Below, one piece after another: positions 22,301-33,500 of a stretch of DNA of 64,000 nucleotides (positions within the stretch are counted from its first letter, which is position 1; each line of letters opens with the position of its first letter). Origin of the DNA: Stratiolaelaps scimitus (taxonomy: Eukaryota > Arthropoda > Arachnida > Mesostigmata > Laelapidae); the NCBI GenBank assembly GCA_019614645.1, contig JABWDB010000071.1, positions 124,001 through 188,000 on the forward strand, written 5' to 3'. Under the pieces are notes generated by a model, which saw only the letters and a list, made by a program, of their open reading frames with translations, made no database searches and was not told the DNA's origin. The position numbers and the translations under genes are program-made.

Positions 22301-25300
22301 CGTTTCAGAATGGCGGCGTTTTTGCCCAGCGATGGCCCCAGCTCGATAGTGATGTCTCGTTCGACCTCACCGTCAATGTAGGGAAAGATCAAGTACTTAG
22401 AGTCGAGTTGGATCAAACTATTTTTGCTGGCCTAACGAAGGAGCGTGCTATACAAATTGTCAGCGAGAAGCTACCAGAGCAGTTCAGAGAAGCTAGCCCT
22501 GAATTTAGATATATTCCGTTATTTAAAGCTGGACTTACGTATGAAAATGTTCAATATGATGTTGTGAAAAAGAGGAAAAAGCAGAAGAAGGATGTAGTTA
22601 CACAATAATTGTTATCAAAGTAGTCTAGAACATTTTATATAGTTTCTATCGTTTCATTAAAAGCAATGTCTTTATTACTAGGGTAACTTCAGCGTAACAG
22701 ATCTTTGATTTTTCTTATCTACTTAATAAAATCCAGATACGTTTCAACGGAGTATTTAATTATATAGACTTTGTCCTACCAAATGAGTGATGAAATTCTA
22801 TGAATCATGATATCTAAATCTACCTACATGGATATTCATTTTACATGCCCACTCAGATGTCAACACGTTGAATATACTATGTTTTATGAATATACTATGG
22901 TTTCCAACTGTTGGAGGTCAGTGTTTCAACTGTTAGAGCTCTGTGAGTATGGTTCTGGGCTTGACCTTATGGAGCTTAGCAATAGCTGTTCAACATCTCT
23001 GAAACATTCAAATTCTAAAGTTGCTTAGATTCTCGAGCTCTAAAACGGTTGAATTAATTTTAAATAGAATATTCATCCGTGAAGTCCTTACATCATACGT
23101 TGTTTAGATAGGATGATGCCTACAACTCTCCAATGGGTTAGCTGGATAACTTTAATAGGATAAGTGGATCAGCGTGACGGTGCAGAGGAAAAATACCTGA
23201 AAGCCAAGTATATATTGCGCGATAACGACTGACAGGTTCTCTTTGGCAGACCAATATTAGCCATTAAGCTTTTGATGAGTGGTCAGTTAGTCACTTCACC
23301 TGCCGCCTGAAGCTATACTGGCTGGTATTTTTGATAAAATAAAGTTTCAAATAGTGAATTTGGGTCGTTACACCAGCGAGATTTGTCAATCCCAAGAATT
23401 GGAATCTCGAGCGAAGCTCGCGAATGTTTGTGAGTTTGTTAGAAAAAGTATTTTCATCTGTGATTGTATGCATAGACTTTACATACAGTCGTGGACACAT
23501 AGGGTTACCTTTTCCGAAATTTTTGGGTCGGACAAACTGATTTGAGAAAACCCGTTGATTGGATTGAAAAAAAAAGAAGTTCACTAAACGCTTTTTTCAA
23601 GAACTCAAATATGAATTAGGTAAACGAGGTTTGCAGGCCTTGATGGAGAGAAGCCATACAATAAATACGCGGTGAGGTAGTGGGTTGAGAAAACTAAGGC
23701 GGCTAAAAAACTAGGCTATGGCGAAGCATGTCAATAACCCATAGATCTGCAGTAAAACAAGCGAACCAGAACCGTAGGATATTGGGAAAGCCATAGAGAA
23801 AATACAGAGCTAAGAAGGAACACGTTTAAATCTGACATGAATTAAAAACATGAAAGACAAGCAAAAGATGTTTATTGAACCACCATACTACTTCCGAAGA
23901 GATACGAAGTATGATATAATCAAAGGGGCGTCTACGGGGAAGATAAATTTACATTTAACTTCTGAAAAATGTAGCGCAGCCGGTGTTTAAATTTGCTAGT
24001 GAACAATATTGCTAGGATAACATTTATACCTAAGACGAAAGCTGATAGCTCCAAGATGGACGACCACCTGCCTCTAATGATTATTAGTATCATATATATA
24101 CTGCAACAATTACTGTGCGTTCTGTATCCACGAGTGACTAAATAAAATAAAGTATTATACAATAAAATAATGTATTTAGTTATTCTGCCGCATAGCAAGT
24201 TTCGTGTCGCCCGACATGTTATCCAATGGCGCTTTACATGTGCATCACAGTTTTTAGAAGGTGTATTTCAATCACTTATGCTAATCGTGGCTTGTCGGTA
24301 AGTAGGTGTATGCTAAATATGTTAAATCTTGTAAACTATGCATGAGGTTGGCAACCAGCTTTCAAATGGAGGTGGCATAAAAAGCGAGAAGTTAGTGGTA
24401 CTGTCGCACGCAATTTCCACAATAAAAATATGGGTGCAAAATAGAGACCGATGTGCACAATCGCATATGTTTGCTTAAAGTCTATATGAAATACATTTAT
24501 GTTTGCCGATCACATCCCAATATTATATGCCCACAATATTATATTAAATGAACATTTTATGAACATGCAATTCGTGTAACGTCTAACATAAACTTCATAA
24601 AAACATTGCTATCATCCTGCTTTCTTGCTTTTAAGCTTGCTACTAGATTAAATATGCATGTTTACCACATTCGTAGCAGAGTAACTTACCGTAATTGGGG
24701 AATGCAAATAATGACGGAATTCTGCTGTCAGATGATTCGCCGTCAGGTGGGAATGGGGCCAGAAACGACACAATCCGTATTCACCTGAAAATGCGGTCTG
24801 GCGCCGTTGTACAGGTAGAGTTAACAATTGAAATGCATTTTCGACAGCCTTGTAGCCAGTGAGCTTCATCAGCTGTAGCGTACGGTGAAGGAAGTAGCGC
24901 GAGCATAAACGCCGGTATTTATGTGAAACCCGGAAAGGCTAAGCTGTCAGACCAGGTAGAGCATATAGCCGTAAAGGTGGCCACGGTAGGTCCTTCGAGT
25001 AATAAAGTGAGGCCTGTTACATAGTAGAACAATGAGAGCCAGCTGAAAAACAGCAGCATGAAAAACAGCAGCCCACATGACTGTCACTTATCAATCCAGA
25101 AACGCTCTTCAACTAGCAATTCAAGGCGCGCGCCAGTAAATCGTTCCGGGGGCTTAGCTGGACTTGGTAATTCTTCTTGGTGAGCTTTAACGACTCGGCG
25201 AACATAAGCATTATGATTCAAAGTAGCATGTACCCAGTATTGTCGAAAGAAATCCAACAGAGTGGGGGCTCCCCGATCCTGCGCCCTCCACATAGTCCTG

Positions 25301-28300
25301 AATAGATACATGCCTACAGAACACAGCATGTCATAGCTACAGCAAAGGTCGATATCCAAAACCTTGAAAGCTTTTTTTTAAGAGGTTAAAAGTAAATCCT
25401 GCATGGACACTAGGCCTCGCACTGAGGTATTTGCCTGGTAGTGTCAGACTCTTACTGACTAAACCCAGAACCGATTTTGACTTGAGGCAGTTGATTCCAA
25501 CTATGTCCTATCTCTCAGTTCCTCCTCTGGGGCGAACCCTCCCGCCCAGCCGCAGCGGGTGGGTTCCGGGCATTTTCCCTTCGGACCAGCTCAGCTATCC
25601 GCGCCCGTTCTAGCCTATCCTTCTCCCAGGGGATCCTTCCGGCTAGTGTAAAATGCTGCTCTCAGATGCAACAGCTCGCTTCTCTCAGCGAGCGTAATTA
25701 GGCCAGCATGTTAGAGCACTCTAGTGTTAGCGCTGGAAGGCAGCTGTAAACAGCTTTTCAACAGTCGATCTTACGAACTGCGAGCTTGTTTTTGTATTGC
25801 CGACATCTAGTGAATGATATGCCTTGTTCTAGGCGGAGTCGAAGGTACATTCATTTTGTTGTACGTGGCAAGTTAGATAAGAAAGAAAACCGATTTCTCT
25901 GCTGAATATTATTATTGGAGCGAATGGAAAAGGAAAGCTGTCGTATAGGGAATGCAACAGGAAGAAAGTACAGAACACGTTGTATTCAAATTTGGGAGTT
26001 TTGGTCTCGGAGAGGTTTGATTGGGGGAATGTCTCGGCTTCAAGGGTTAAGATATTTTTGGCTGAAATTAATGACGCGAAAGGCTTCCTAGGGGAGGCAC
26101 ACAGACAATAGATTATTATATTGAAAACAAAACAAGTGATAATGATGAGACCCATAATATCAACAAACTGTAAGATTCGTTCAGCGTGCTGTTATATATA
26201 TACAAGAGGCCGAGTGAGAATTTCGTCGATTACCTTCTAAACAGTTATATTTATGAGACATTGAAATGTGAAAGTAACTTATTTTGTTAATCTCGATTTG
26301 ACCAATATCTCTTGCGGCATACTTGACAAGGTTCCGAAATAATGAATTCATTATATTGGGGTAACTGGTCAGATGCGATGGAAAACAACAGGAAATAGCA
26401 GTAACTAGGTGAGAGCGAAGCCGCTTCTATATTTATTATTGTTCTTAGCGCGATCAATAATAAATGATTGTAATATTTCTCGTTTTCTAGTAAGAAGTAA
26501 AATAATATTAACGTTTTCTTAACGTTCTGGGTTCTGCTGTTGTTTTCGGTGTTGCTGGGTCTTTACCTACACTGTGGCATTCAACAGGTGGTCGAATCGG
26601 ACTGCGATGAGGAGCTTTTATTTTCTGTTCCGTTTACCGGTAACGTTAAACTGAAAGGCATTATTGTGGTTGGTGGAGAAGGAGATTTCCATCCGTCAGC
26701 TCTACGCCTTTTCAGAAATCGACCCAATATGTCCTTCGATGATGCTGCCGGAGCCGAGCCAGATCAGGAGTTCGAGTTGAGCAGGGACATAGATGGCACA
26801 ATCGAGTATCCCACAAAGTACGTAATAAATATTCTTTAAAAATAGCAGTAAATATTCTTGGCTATCTTCTGTTGAAATAAAAATATGAAAATCAGCGTTT
26901 TTTTTTAGTGCAGCTTGATCGGTGCAGGAGTTACTATGAACGGGATTGTGGGCATATAAACTTTTGTCAACACATCCGGCCAAGCGAAATCTCGGCACTA
27001 CGATCGCTCGCAATGTGTGCACCACACATGAACACTTTGTAGCATGTTGCCCAGGTCAATATCTACACATGTGGTAGAGCTGTTTTCGAGTGCAATGACA
27101 TCAAGGCGAAATCCTATCCGCTCTTTTAAGTGATTCTTTGGACTTTGCAGACATTTTTTTACAGGTCGTGAAAGGCGCATGCATTGTGAAATCACTAACA
27201 ATTTTTGGGGATTATATGCATTCCGGTAAACATTTCTGAAATATCTATTTGCTTTTGGTAGCTCCATACAAGTGATGTCGATTTAATATCACTTGTATGG
27301 AGCTACCAAAAACGAATAACATCCATGCTTAGATATTTCAGAAATGCTCAGAAGTGATATCAAATCGGCAATGATCTAGCGAAATTCCGAATTCAACATT
27401 TCCCATGAATATAAATGTTAGGTTTGGAGATACCACAGCTAGTGTTGATCCACAACTAGAATGGCCATGGATGTAAGTTCTATGGAGCCAGTGAAACTAA
27501 TTAACTCATTTTGTTCCAGGAAATATTTACCTTTATGCAGATAGTCTCCAAAGTCCGTTTGTGGCGATCCCGCAGTTTTTCTGACATATTTGGCATTAAA
27601 TTGAGTTTCATGTTGTCTAAGCAAATCATTAGTCAAGGTCAAAGCACGCATCTAAAAAATAATTAAGAGCTCCCAAAGAAGAGTAGGTTTCGCATAGTTT
27701 ATGAAAAAAATATTGCCTTGCAAGTTAGTCAAAAATAACTTCAATGACTCTGTTCAAAGTAATTTCTGATTTTTTGACAGTTAATTTTCCTGCTTTCGTG
27801 AACAGTTTGTGCGTTCTGATAACATTTCGGATTAACATTGAATATCTAAGAACAGTTGTTTAGCCTCGCCGCTAGTTCCTGTATTAAAAAAATCCTGTTT
27901 CTATAAGTCGCTGCGCAAAAGAGATGCACACCTTGTGCTCACATTTCTGAAAAATTTGAGATGGCACATTCTTGCAGAACTAACTCTACAAACTTCTGGG
28001 TCTGGATCTATCACACTGTACAGAAAACATAGCCGCCACTCGAAGTAGTATACCAAATGTACATCAACTTAGAAGTAAATGGTGCCATTTTGATCCGTAA
28101 GGCAACTTACAATTCGAACGTTAATGAGTAAGAGGTATTAAAGAGAATCTGTTTGAGAAGTATGTATAGTATAGGTTACATTGGAAGTCCTGCTAAATTA
28201 TGGACCTACAATTAAGTGGTGCACCATTGTGTACTATGTAAGCTAGTTATTTAAGCTAATCAGGGGGCACTGAATATTGAACGAACGTCGACTAATGTGT

Positions 28301-29449
28301 ATTGTGCAAGATTCTTTAAGGGAAGTGGCGCTAACCACCAGGCTAACCAGTAGTTCTAGTTTTCATCTAGCCAACATAAAAAATTCCCTTCTAAAACTGT
28401 TCGAGGACTATTCGCCTAAAATAATTCAATTATTCAGGTCGCATATTTGCAAAATCCCTCCCGAATGTCTCAAAAATGTCTATTTAGTTGAAAATTAACT
28501 TGTTATCACCCAGATATATTACAAAATACACTGCTTATCCGAATCAAATTGGAGCCTACTCCGATCGTCGAAAACAAATTGGGGCCAATTGACTCAAAAA
28601 GGTCGTTTCTAATTCCTCCACAGCTTCTGCACTCTTAAGAACTCATTCACCATATTAGGTGTTGCAACAAACCCGATACACGCCTATGTGTCAATATAGA
28701 AAATATATTATATATTAGTTATATTTTTATTCAAATATGTTGCTTGCAGTAACGATTATGATTTTTTATTTCTTTTGTACATTGCGAATTACTGTCTTAT
28801 TTGAAGTTTTGCTTCTTTTCCACAAGAATCTGTTTATATTCTCACAGCCATCTTTGAGCCAAAATATATATAGACAAATGTAAATCAAATAAACAATACG
28901 TTTATTTGTTGTTTGTCAGTACCTAAAAAAAATATGACGCTCACTTGTTTATGAAAATGATTACACACCTTAGCTCTAATTGCTAATTTTGTTGTTCGTC
29001 AGGATTGTGAAGTTTGCGAATGTGCACCATCTTACGCTTCACTTCCCCAAGAGCTTCGGAGCAGATACCTCTAAAATTGTATACATTGGACTCAAAGGAG
29101 AGTTCACTGAGGTGAGTGAATCGTTTTCTTTATGAATTTTTCGCTGTCATCATCGCGCCATGTCGTTGCTTGTAGGCTAGTTTACTACAAATTATAAATG
29201 CCGTTCTCCATATGCAACTCTTACATATTATATTATATTGCAAATTCGTGTAAATTGTTTATACTTAATTATTTTAGAATTAGAAGTGGTAACAGTTGTC
29301 CTTGTGGTGACGATTTTTAGGCATATCGGCAGGAGATCGCCATTTGCAACTATGAGTTAGCACCTAACCCAGCAGACCATAAAATAGAACAGCAATGTTC
29401 CAACAAGCAGTACGAGTCCGCCCACAACAGGAACAATCTTGGGTTCTAA
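19396..29449 (+). CDS. PITHD1: PITH domain-containing protein 1 (4 exons)
   Basis: PITHD1 is a small single-domain protein of the PITH (proteasome-interacting thioredoxin C-terminal) fold. Coding exons are 19396-19596, 26588-26817, 29003-29111 and 29321-29449, GT-AG with consistent phases, giving 222 aa (family about 210). The N-terminus is His/Cys-rich (HCSHQHADHGGDDAHC), as in other PITHD1 proteins. Conserved family strings follow: QCLNEAIEGSGKTVFKPWDE at the end of exon 1, ESDCDEELLFSVPFTGNVKL and MSFDD in exon 2, YIGLKGEFTE in exon 3 and ICNYELAPNPADHK in exon 4. A second ATG directly follows the first. Intron 1 is 6,991 bp and holds the whole mitochondrial leucyl-tRNA synthetase gene. 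AATAAA is at 29693-29698. Identity is secure. Confidence 0.94.
20041..22608 (+). CDS. LARS2: Mitochondrial leucyl-tRNA synthetase (intronless, nested)
   Basis: It charges mitochondrial tRNA-Leu. It is a single uninterrupted 855-aa frame of the bacterial-type LeuRS class (E. coli about 860, human LARS2 about 903). The ATG at 20041 is the first in-frame Met after an in-frame TAA near 20011. The first about 30 residues are basic with no acidic residue before D24 (MGILHFRKSLQATRTLFSRS), as expected for a mitochondrial presequence. HIGH is HMGH at 69-72, in YPSGNLHMGHVRVYTIGD; KMSKS is at 589-593. A zinc-site-like CKQC...CPKC pair is present (codons for these lie about 21280-21400). The CP1 editing core is eroded: the threonine-rich peptide reads TAQPEL and the VPxHDxRD site reads VPSYSDSE. 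The gene lies entirely in PITHD1 intron 1, same strand. Confidence 0.96.
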   Translation: MGILHFRKSLQATRTLFSRSGKWDVTFTRDVKKDIETFWEKKVAQRKMYPSSDKVYVLSMFPYPSGNLHMGHVRVYTIGDVMARYYSMQQKNVFYPIGWDSFGLPAENAAIERGEDPNEWTRKNITSMTRQLRELNFSFNWEQEISTCDPSYYRWTQFLFIKLFEKGLLYRKEAIVNWDPVDNTTLADEQVDPDGRSWRSGSKVEKRLLRQWFVRTTRYSRELFHGLDGLQGWGDIVGIQKGWIGDVDEGTIFRFGLDEGLSITELDVWTAQPELMVGAAFIVISKDHLLADTLKTKNIFARNPFNGDHCIPIFVNEGEFDIPKSTGAFVGVPSYSDSEANFAKTKKIEFQNVIDGEQIVNSGKFNGPILEAREKVLDFAKASKIGGLPASRYLKDWLISRQRYWGTPIPIVHCKQCGPVPVSEKDLPVKLPILRKGCKLADAKEWTRTPCPKCGEDGERDTDTMDTFVDSSWYFMRFLDPANSDQLVDPLVSSKMMPVDLYIGGLEHAVMHLYYARFMAYFMHKELGLGCPDDPEPFKRMIIQGMVLNETFRVESTGEYVSRSRIDFGDSMKPRTLDTGLTVSVEWDKMSKSKHNGIVPQHVTNMYGIDTTRLFILGECSPTSRFKWPGLSFKGLAGWQDKLWMTVGNFRESREVAKGGVNADHEHRCRKARNSFIKSCKFNFETTHQLNLIIRDMQTYTNALRNGVRGPEGFLGPEYERALGDLIICLAPFCPHFASELWAGFFDKIRYTSSFQNGGVFAQRWPQLDSDVSFDLTVNVGKDQVLRVELDQTIFAGLTKERAIQIVSEKLPEQFREASPEFRYIPLFKAGLTYENVQYDVVKKRKKQKKDVVTQ
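22725..22730 (+). promoter_or_regulatory. LARS2 polyadenylation signal AATAAA
   Basis: This AATAAA lies 117 nt after the LARS2 stop. It sits inside PITHD1 intron 1 on the sense strand, so PITHD1 pre-mRNA must escape cleavage here. Confidence 0.55.
22731..26587 (+). other. Remainder of PITHD1 intron 1, with repeat debris
   Basis: The 3.9 kb after LARS2 is mostly AT-rich. At about 23480 there is acagtcgtggacacatagg, which recalls a Tc1-type terminal repeat start, but no matching transposase is readable. About 25012-25070 holds a degenerate copy of retroposon family P (gtgaggcctgttacatag, then ccagctgaaaaacagcag). About 25080-25790 is GC-richer with a 91-codon minus-strand ORF (25084-25359) of no recognised family, probably retroelement debris. 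Confidence 0.4.
26818..29002 (+). other. PITHD1 intron 2 with a large foldback
   Basis: This 2.2-kb intron holds the 116-nt hairpin at 27231-27346. Minus-strand ORFs at 26702-27025 and 26998-27267 run into it but show no domain I recognise. The remainder is AT-rich and featureless. Confidence 0.45.
27231..27346. repeat. Long inverted repeat (foldback) with 24-bp perfect stem
   Basis: Arms 27253-27276 and 27288-27311 are perfectly complementary over 24 bp around an 11-nt loop. After an asymmetric internal loop (6 nt against 19 nt) the pairing resumes with 16 perfect base pairs, 27231-27246 with 27331-27346. Part of the loop-proximal sequence recurs in inverse orientation just beyond the right arm (about 27346-27370). 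The shape could be a hairpin-RNA precursor or the end of a foldback transposon. Confidence 0.85.
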
Positions 29450-30553
29450 CTTGTAACTAAGTCCTGCTATAACAAGTGCTGCTGATCTACGGAAACGAAT
29501 ATCACCCTCGATGGTGACACTGCATCTCCGTTGTTGTCTGGCATGGGATAGATATCATGTGGAATACGAATACCACTAAGCTATAAATAATCACCTACTT
29601 TGATAAGTAGACACAGTAAGGCGATAATAGTAAGGGGAAAGAGAAGACTTCGACAAGTATGTCCATACACCACCACTATTTATTGATTGTTAAATAAAGG
29701 ATGCGTTACTATTTCAGTATGTACAAGTTTATTTTCTACACATATGTACAGTGCGCGGCTTATTCAGTTTTACGCGATACCAAAATTATATTCTCAAACA
29801 TTGGTATGTTAGGCCATGTTGATGATGATATCCAGATGACCTTAGAGTCACCGAGTCACTAAATTTTTGGTAGGATATCCATTATATGTCCAATCATTAC
29901 GGCAAATATTGTGACATAAATTAGCTGATCAATGGATTAGTCGCTAAATCCTGACCGTCGTAAGTGGGGTACTTTGAAGGACGCCACGTCTGCGATCTCG
30001 GAATACCAATGGATACATTGGTGCCATCTATAATACAGAGGTTGACAGGTCGATATTACGATTATGTAGCTAGTATAGTTGTATGAAACTTCATTGTATA
30101 TCAAACCAATTCAAGTTACATTGAATTAACTGAATGTATGTTTATATACTTGAGTTCGAACGTTGTATAGGTTTTGCCTGGTTTTAGTAAACATTAAATG
30201 GGTAGTAAGATGACGAGTATTCAGTTTTCGTATTTCACCTTAATTGATCATGAAAAGAATAAGCAGTGTTACGCGAACAAATTGAATGTAGCTATGCTAC
30301 ATTCATTTTTTTCTCGCAAATGTAGCAAATGCTCGAAATGGAGATTTGCAAATTGTTCGTTTGTTTCTATAGCGAAGAATAATGATGTGCTAGGTGGAAT
30401 TACTTATTAAAAACTAGCTAGTTAAGATGTGCCTGAGCCAGGCGCCAAAATACTCGTTTGGTGTGTGAATTGCTAATGATTCTTAGCGAATCAGGATCAA
30501 GCATGACACTCAATGGATTTATAAACCAATTATTGTAAATTAATGCGTAATTT
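29450..30553. other. Convergent spacer between PITHD1 and the MFS gene
   Basis: It contains the PITHD1 AATAAA (29693-29698) and, on the minus strand, an AATAAA near 29727-29732 that could end the MFS transcript. On the minus strand near 30430, tggctcag followed by gcacatcttaactag is a possible terminal mini-exon for the MFS gene. A 70-codon plus-strand ORF (30198-30410) has no recognisable motif. Confidence 0.4.
29693..29698 (+). promoter_or_regulatory. PITHD1 polyadenylation signal AATAAA
   Basis: Canonical signal 244 nt past the PITHD1 stop codon. Confidence 0.55.
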
Positions 30554-33500
30554 CTATTTTATGTTAATTTCACATACCGTGATGAGGACCAGGAGAAGAA
30601 CCACCGTAGTAGCCCAACGGTATCCCACTACATCGAACAGTAACCCTCCCAAAATTGGCCCGAGGAATGCGCCCAGAAAAAAGGCCGTAGAATACAGGCA
30701 TGCCACAAGGGCGTATGTCGGGGCTTCAGATGGATAGTTAAGCCGATTTCTGTATCAAACGAAAACAAATATACACGATTACTACGTCGATAATTTGACC
30801 ACAGCACAGGTGAAGGTTTTTGCCCTCAGGATACCTTCAGTCATTGGAGAATAATTTAAAATTACTTGATAATCAGACTATATGTATTCAGAAAGACTTA
30901 GAAGTTCCGCACGTACCATATTTTGAGGTTATAATAAACTTAAATAAGTATAGTTAATATTATTTTCATATTTGATTCTTATTAGAATTATCCATGGTAG
31001 AATTCAATGGAAAACATGAAACTTTACTTACATAACATATTTAAGCGTGTGCACATAGCTGAGGTTGTAGATCGCTCCATTGCCTATGCCCATTAGAGCC
31101 TGGCTCAGTATAAGAAGCCACCACGATCTGTAAGAGCCCAAGACAGATTAGATTCAGTCTATCAGCTGAAGATCGTTGCAATGATTACAAAGATAGTTGA
31201 ATAAGGGTAAGTGTATTTATGTAGCCGCCCATCGAGGTGACACATGGAGATCTAGGAACGTATGTTTAAAAAATGGATAAGTACTCGGTGCTGTATGTTG
31301 GTTATTAGTAATATCTTTCAGGCACATCAATTTTCATGCGCACGTTTGCTTTTGGCCTGACAACAATGTAAGGTAAATCAGTTTTAATTTTTCCTAAGCA
31401 GAGAAAATATTGAAACACAAATAAACAGTATTGATAGAAATAACGTGACCCGATCTTACGGTTCGATAGGAAGCATTGGCATTGGACCAAGAATTGCGAG
31501 GCCCGCAAAAAAGATCACTCCTCCAAGCAGAACGAACAGGCGGCAATCCTCCTAAAAATTCACAGTAAGGATAACAATTTAAAAGCTATGGTTACTGTTG
31601 ATGATGTCAAACTAGTCGTGTTAGTCGTTCTCTGTGAACTTCAAGAATAGCTTTTGGAATGATACGAAAGCGATATTCCGATAAGTCAATTTTCAATCAC
31701 GGGTGAAGGACAAAATATTATAGTTGGCCAGTAAACTCGTTGGATCGCGTGTCCTACTTCATGATGCCATCAGAGCTTCGTATGAAAATTAATGGATACG
31801 GATTAGAAATAATTTTCGCACATTACGGATGTCGGGAAAATTACATTCAACACTTAATGTCCACGGTAAAGCTGCTTTCGGCATTGCTTCATAAGACGCA
31901 CCCCTCCCACTTTGTCTAATATTGTTTTCTTCGGGCTGATCTTCAGCCAACATTTAACGTCCATAAAATTGCTTTTTGCATTGCTTCGTATAGACAGACC
32001 CCTATCTGCAAATGTGCAACGGTGGGGATCGAATCCGTGTGGGTACCTACGTCTCCTGCGGTTGCAACGAGCGCATGAACGTCAGGTCATTTATGCGTTG
32101 GGGGCAAAAACCTTGTGCGTTTTGTCAGGTCACCTATATCAAATTTCCAAATATACTAACCACTCGGCTCGAGAGAAATCCATTAGCTAAGCTTGAAGTG
32201 GCGTAGACAACTCCGTAGGTTAGAAATACGAGTGAGCTTTCCGAGGCGGATGATAGACCCAGCTGTTTAGTCCGTAAAGCGAGAGTCGACCCGTTGAATC
32301 CGATTACGAAGCAGCACACAACCACAGCTATTATATCACACATGATGCGCCAGTCAGATAAGAGACTCTGAAATAAAAGCGAATAAAATATGCCCGAATA
32401 AAAGCTGATGAGTTATATAGGCGAGATTTACTACGTTAGCACTACCCTCCTGGGCTAAACTTTCTAATCGACTCACTAATAAATGCGCCAGTCTATACTA
32501 TGTGCAATGATGAGAGGAGAATCTTTGACAGATTGTGAGGGGCTAATTAAGGGGATCCGAAATCCTCTATTGACTAATTTGAGTTTGAGAGCATTGCATG
32601 GAACTCATCATATGACGACAATGACCAATGGGCAAGATAACTAGTTTGGCGCTTATTCTTATATTTAGAGTAAAGAAGACACTTAATCTTAATGGTCTTT
32701 CTAGCAAATGGCTCGAAGCGCAGATGTTCCGTGTAAAAGGGTCTAAAACAATTTCAATGCATGCTATCGTCACAGAAACTATAACGTCTAGCTATGCTAA
32801 ACTCAGCCTAAATAGCTAGCGATAGTACTAACGTAAAGTAAATGTGTTCATTCGAATATTTTTTTCTATATGCTCATCATGTCCCAGGTGGCAAAAGGTG
32901 AGTTATATGATCTAAAAAGTCGGCATCCACAAGAATAGACAACAAGGCACTAGTCGAATTTTGCTTGCATTGTATACATTTCAATTGTACCCACCGATAG
33001 ACTTTGCGAGCAACCTCGTCTTTTAATTAGTGACTCCCAGTCAAGTTACTGATAACGCTCCGTACCTTCATTCTGAGTCGGTCAGCCAAGTCTTTCTCGT
33101 CACAAATCTTTTCCTTCTCTTTGATATTTGTAAGAATCATTTCTTCGTTCTTGGTTCCGTCTTCGTTCGGTAGAATGGCCATTGCGAGGCAAGCAAACGC
33201 TAAACTGGATACTCCGAAGACAACGAATGGAAGCCTGTATCCTCCGATCTATGGAAATGAAAAGTCACCAAGATTCTTGACTGATTTATGACAGCTTTCT
33301 ACATATAACTATAATCTTCTTGTTTTACCAAGTATTTTTTAAAACAATTTTTGTTAGTTATTGTCAGTAGCTTCAAACTATTGGCATTATTTTTATTGGA
33401 AAAAATTTTCTTCAAACGCACGGACACCACCACAGACATTTTGATCTCCATTAAAGTGGGCCAATCCAGTGCAGGGGGGTTGACACGGATAACTAAACGC

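Noticed and set aside
23480..23640. Tc1-type transposon end
   Set aside because: A single cagtcgtggac-like string without a matching inverted end or transposase is not enough.
24648..24869. Minus-strand ORF with splice-like borders (ttttcag| and |gtaagtt) in PITHD1 intron 1
   Set aside because: Two of the three frames between the borders are interrupted, no neighbouring exon with matching phase was found, and the peptide matches nothing I know.
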